The notes beneath the pieces were generated by a model that was not told the origin of the DNA, did not search any database, and was given only the letters and a program-made list of their open reading frames with translations. A program made the position numbers and the translations under genes. From contig JAUMTW010000001.1 of the NCBI GenBank assembly GCA_030531005.1, positions 327,227 through 391,226 of the forward strand: DNA of 64,000 nt, read 5' to 3'. This stretch comes from Corynebacterium sp. (GTDB lineage Bacteria; Actinomycetota; Actinomycetes; Mycobacteriales; Mycobacteriaceae). Every line of letters starts with the position of its first letter. Position 1 is the first letter of the stretch. Below are positions 62,133-64,000 of this stretch, piece by piece.

Positions 62133-62717
62133 CCCCATGGCTATTTTTGGTGATGTGTCTTTAGTTCAGAATTTGAAAGGCTTTCACCGGGGTTCGTAAG
62201 GGAAATAACTAAGTGCAATGAAAACTGCCTGTCTTTACCATGCATACTGCACAAGGGAAGGCAGGCATGATGCATTCTTTGCAGCGAACAGGTGGCCATG
62301 TATCAGGTGGGGCCATGTATCAAGTGGCCATGAATAGTGGTGCAGCAACCCATGACGGAGCATTTATGCACAGCACGAATGAAGTTGAGCTCTTATTTCC
62401 TGTCAACATGCTGCTACCTAGTTTTATATGGTGATAGAAGTTTTTCGGCTGCCTTCGAGCGGGGAAGCGTAGCCCCGCACATTGCCGCGGAATCCGTACA
62501 AATGGTGTGGTTGGGATCAATGAATACGCCGAATGTTCGTCGCTTTGCATGACACTATAGGGGTAGGCAAAGTTGAACGTAGGCGGTTGCAACCGAAGTG
62601 GTGGGCTTACTACCAAAGCGAACCGGTCAGTGCCATTGCGTTGCTTATTTTGAACGCGCTAGGTAGGGGAGGCGGGCGAGGTAGTGAGAAAGTTTCAACT
62701 GGACTACCATAGGCATC
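62133..62717. other. Intergenic region before gltX
   Basis: About 585 bases without a supported gene. A short tandem repeat lies at 62294–62340. At the right end TACCAT (62705–62710) is 7 bases before the gltX ATG. No tRNA was recognised here. Confidence 0.5.
62294..62340. repeat. Three-copy imperfect 15–17-bp repeat
   Basis: GGCCATGTATCAGGTGG, GGCCATGTATCAAGT and GGCCATGAATAGTGG follow one another. Frames through it (from 62240) have no supported start. Confidence 0.7.
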
Positions 62718-64000
62718 ATGTCTGATGTACGAGTACGTTTTTGCCCTTCGCCAACCGGCACCCCGCACGTAGGTATGGTGCGCACCGCCCTTTTTAACTG
62801 GGGGTATGCCCGCCACAATGGTGGCAAGCTAGTCTTCCGCATAGAAGATACCGATAGTGCGCGTGACTCCGAAGAATCCTACCAGGCTATTATCGACTCT
62901 TTGCAGTGGTTGGGTTTGGATTGGGATGAAGGCGTGGTTCTTGGAGGGCCACATGAGCCGTATCGTCAGTCGCAGCGCATGGACCTCTACGCCGACGTGC
63001 TTCAGCAGCTCAAGGATGCCGGATATGTTTATCCTGCATACTCCACTGCTGATGAGGTAGAGCAGCGCCATAAGGATGCTGGTCGCGATCCCAAGCTTGG
63101 ATATGACAACTTTGATCGTGGTTTAACTAAAGAGCAGATCAGTGCCTTCGAAGCTGAAGGTCGCAAGCCGGTTTGGCGCTTCAAGATGCCGGATAAAGAC
63201 TGGGCATGGCAAGATCTGGTCCGTGGCGAAATTGAATTTAAGTCCGCAACTCAGCCAGATTTCGTGGTCGCTCGCTCGAATGGAGCACCTCTGTATACTT
63301 TGGTAAATCCAGTGGATGATGCCCTCATGGGTATTACCCACGTACTTCGTGGTGAGGATCTGTTGCCTTCCACCCCGCGCCAGCTAGCCCTGTATGAGGC
63401 TTTGGTCGCTCTTGGTATTGCCAAACAAACCCCACAGTTTGCTCACCTTCCATTCGTGATGGGTGAGGGGAATAAAAAGCTTTCGAAACGTGATCCACAA
63501 TCAAACCTGTTTAACCACCGCGATAAGGGCATCATCCCTGAAGGTATGCTGAACTACCTCGCGCTGCTTGGATGGTCGCTGTCGAAAGACCAAGATATCT
63601 TCGGCGTGGATGAATTCGTCGCGAATTTTGATGTCGCTAAGGTCCTGGCAAATCCAGCTCGCTTTGATCAGAAGAAGCTGGAGGCCATTAACGCCGATCA
63701 CATCCGCTTGTTGGAGCCCGCTGATTTCGAAGCGCGCCTGCGCGAGTACCTGCGCGAGTACTACGATTTCCCAGCAGATTATCCGGCAGAGAAGTTCGCA
63801 TTTGCGGCTACCCTGGTGCAAACTCGCATTAAGACTTTGTCAGAGGCCTGGGACCTATTACGCTTTTTGGTTACCGCTGATGCGGATCTCGTCTTAGATG
63901 AGAAATCTGCGAAGAAGAATCTCAAGGAAGCGGCCATTGAGCCATTGGACAGAGCCATTGCCGTGCTTGAAGGAATTGATACTTGGGAAACTGAGTGCAT
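62718..64000 (+). CDS. gltX: Glutamyl-tRNA synthetase (N-terminal part, cut by window end)
   Basis: The first 427 residues of GltX are present; the gene runs off the right edge. The HIGH-type motif is [18 protein letters not shown] near the N-terminus and the KMSKS-type motif is KKLSKRDPQ (about residue 256). A nondiscriminating enzyme is expected because the genome has GatCAB, which needs Glu-tRNA(Gln). The ATG at 62718 has TACCAT 7 bases upstream and no Shine-Dalgarno. Confidence 0.96.
   Translation, partial: MSDVRVRFCPSPTGTPHVGMVRTALFNWGYARHNGGKLVFRIEDTDSARDSEESYQAIIDSLQWLGLDWDEGVVLGGPHEPYRQSQRMDLYADVLQQLKDAGYVYPAYSTADEVEQRHKDAGRDPKLGYDNFDRGLTKEQISAFEAEGRKPVWRFKMPDKDWAWQDLVRGEIEFKSATQPDFVVARSNGAPLYTLVNPVDDALMGITHVLRGEDLLPSTPRQLALYEALVALGIAKQTPQFAHLPFVMGEGNKKLSKRDPQSNLFNHRDKGIIPEGMLNYLALLGWSLSKDQDIFGVDEFVANFDVAKVLANPARFDQKKLEAINADHIRLLEPADFEARLREYLREYYDFPADYPAEKFAFAATLVQTRIKTLSEAWDLLRFLVTADADLVLDEKSAKKNLKEAAIEPLDRAIAVLEGIDTWETEC

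Noticed and set aside
62240..62434. 64-codon plus-strand frame before gltX
   Set aside because: It runs through the GGCCATG repeat, has no ribosome-binding site and no recognisable sequence.

Overview
The window looks like chromosomal core sequence of a Corynebacterium (mid-50s GC by eye). Three things support this. The order ilvD – PH-domain protein – mscCG – ilvB – ilvN – ilvC – cation exporter – serA – leuB – FAH-family enzyme – gltX is the one known from Corynebacterium glutamicum. The block etfA–iscS–mnmA–(MetE-like)–ligA–ACT protein–gatCA–pfkA–gatB follows the actinobacterial order. Several other genes (GatCAB, MscCG) are typical of the group. All calls were made by reading the sequence; no database search was possible.

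Layout. 0–18 kb: housekeeping genes for Fe-S/tRNA sulfur transfer (iscS, mnmA), galactose/cell-wall sugar (galE), DNA repair (DEDDh exonuclease, ligA), tRNA-Gln/Asn amidation (gatCA, gatB), glycolysis (pfkA), and two transporters (a DHA2-type MFS and a Dcu-type C4-dicarboxylate carrier). The first 8.3 kb is a zip of four convergent pairs whose stop codons overlap by exactly 4 bases, with short divergent promoters between them and no terminators. The same 18 kb is dense in an 8-mer, CTTCAAGG. 18.5–25 kb: a peptide/nickel-type ABC importer with a fused permease-ATPase, and an aldo/keto reductase. 25–29 kb: secreted lipoproteins (one decayed) and a large Ala/Gly-rich protein resembling PPE-type secretion substrates. 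29–32.5 kb: glutathionyl-hydroquinone-reductase-like enzyme, secreted HNH nuclease, DoxX-like membrane protein.

32.6–42.1 kb is the branched-chain amino acid region: ilvD on the minus strand, the glutamate-efflux channel gene mscCG, then ilvBNC behind a leader peptide and attenuator that can be read directly. 42.5–50.5 kb holds a small secreted protein, a His-rich CDF metal exporter, a DUF262 (GmrSD-like) protein, a large lipoprotein and serA. 50.7–54.1 kb is an AT-richer accessory island: an iron-regulator-like operator, the wreck of a lactococcin-972-type bacteriocin gene, and its membrane protein, YxeA-like protein and ATPase. leuB follows, then a dead IS3-family element, then a siderophore ABC uptake system (ATPase, binding protein, two permeases) on the minus strand, and finally a FAH-family enzyme (probably oxaloacetate decarboxylase) and the start of gltX, cut by the window end.

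The most interesting signals are the decayed bacteriocin locus under a near-consensus DtxR/IdeR box, the interlocked convergent gene series with its co-located 8-mer, and the leader-peptide attenuator of ilvBNC. Many genes (ligA, pfkA, gatB, DUF262, CDF, gltX and others) have a TANNNT box 6–7 bases before the start codon and no Shine-Dalgarno, so they are probably translated from leaderless mRNAs.
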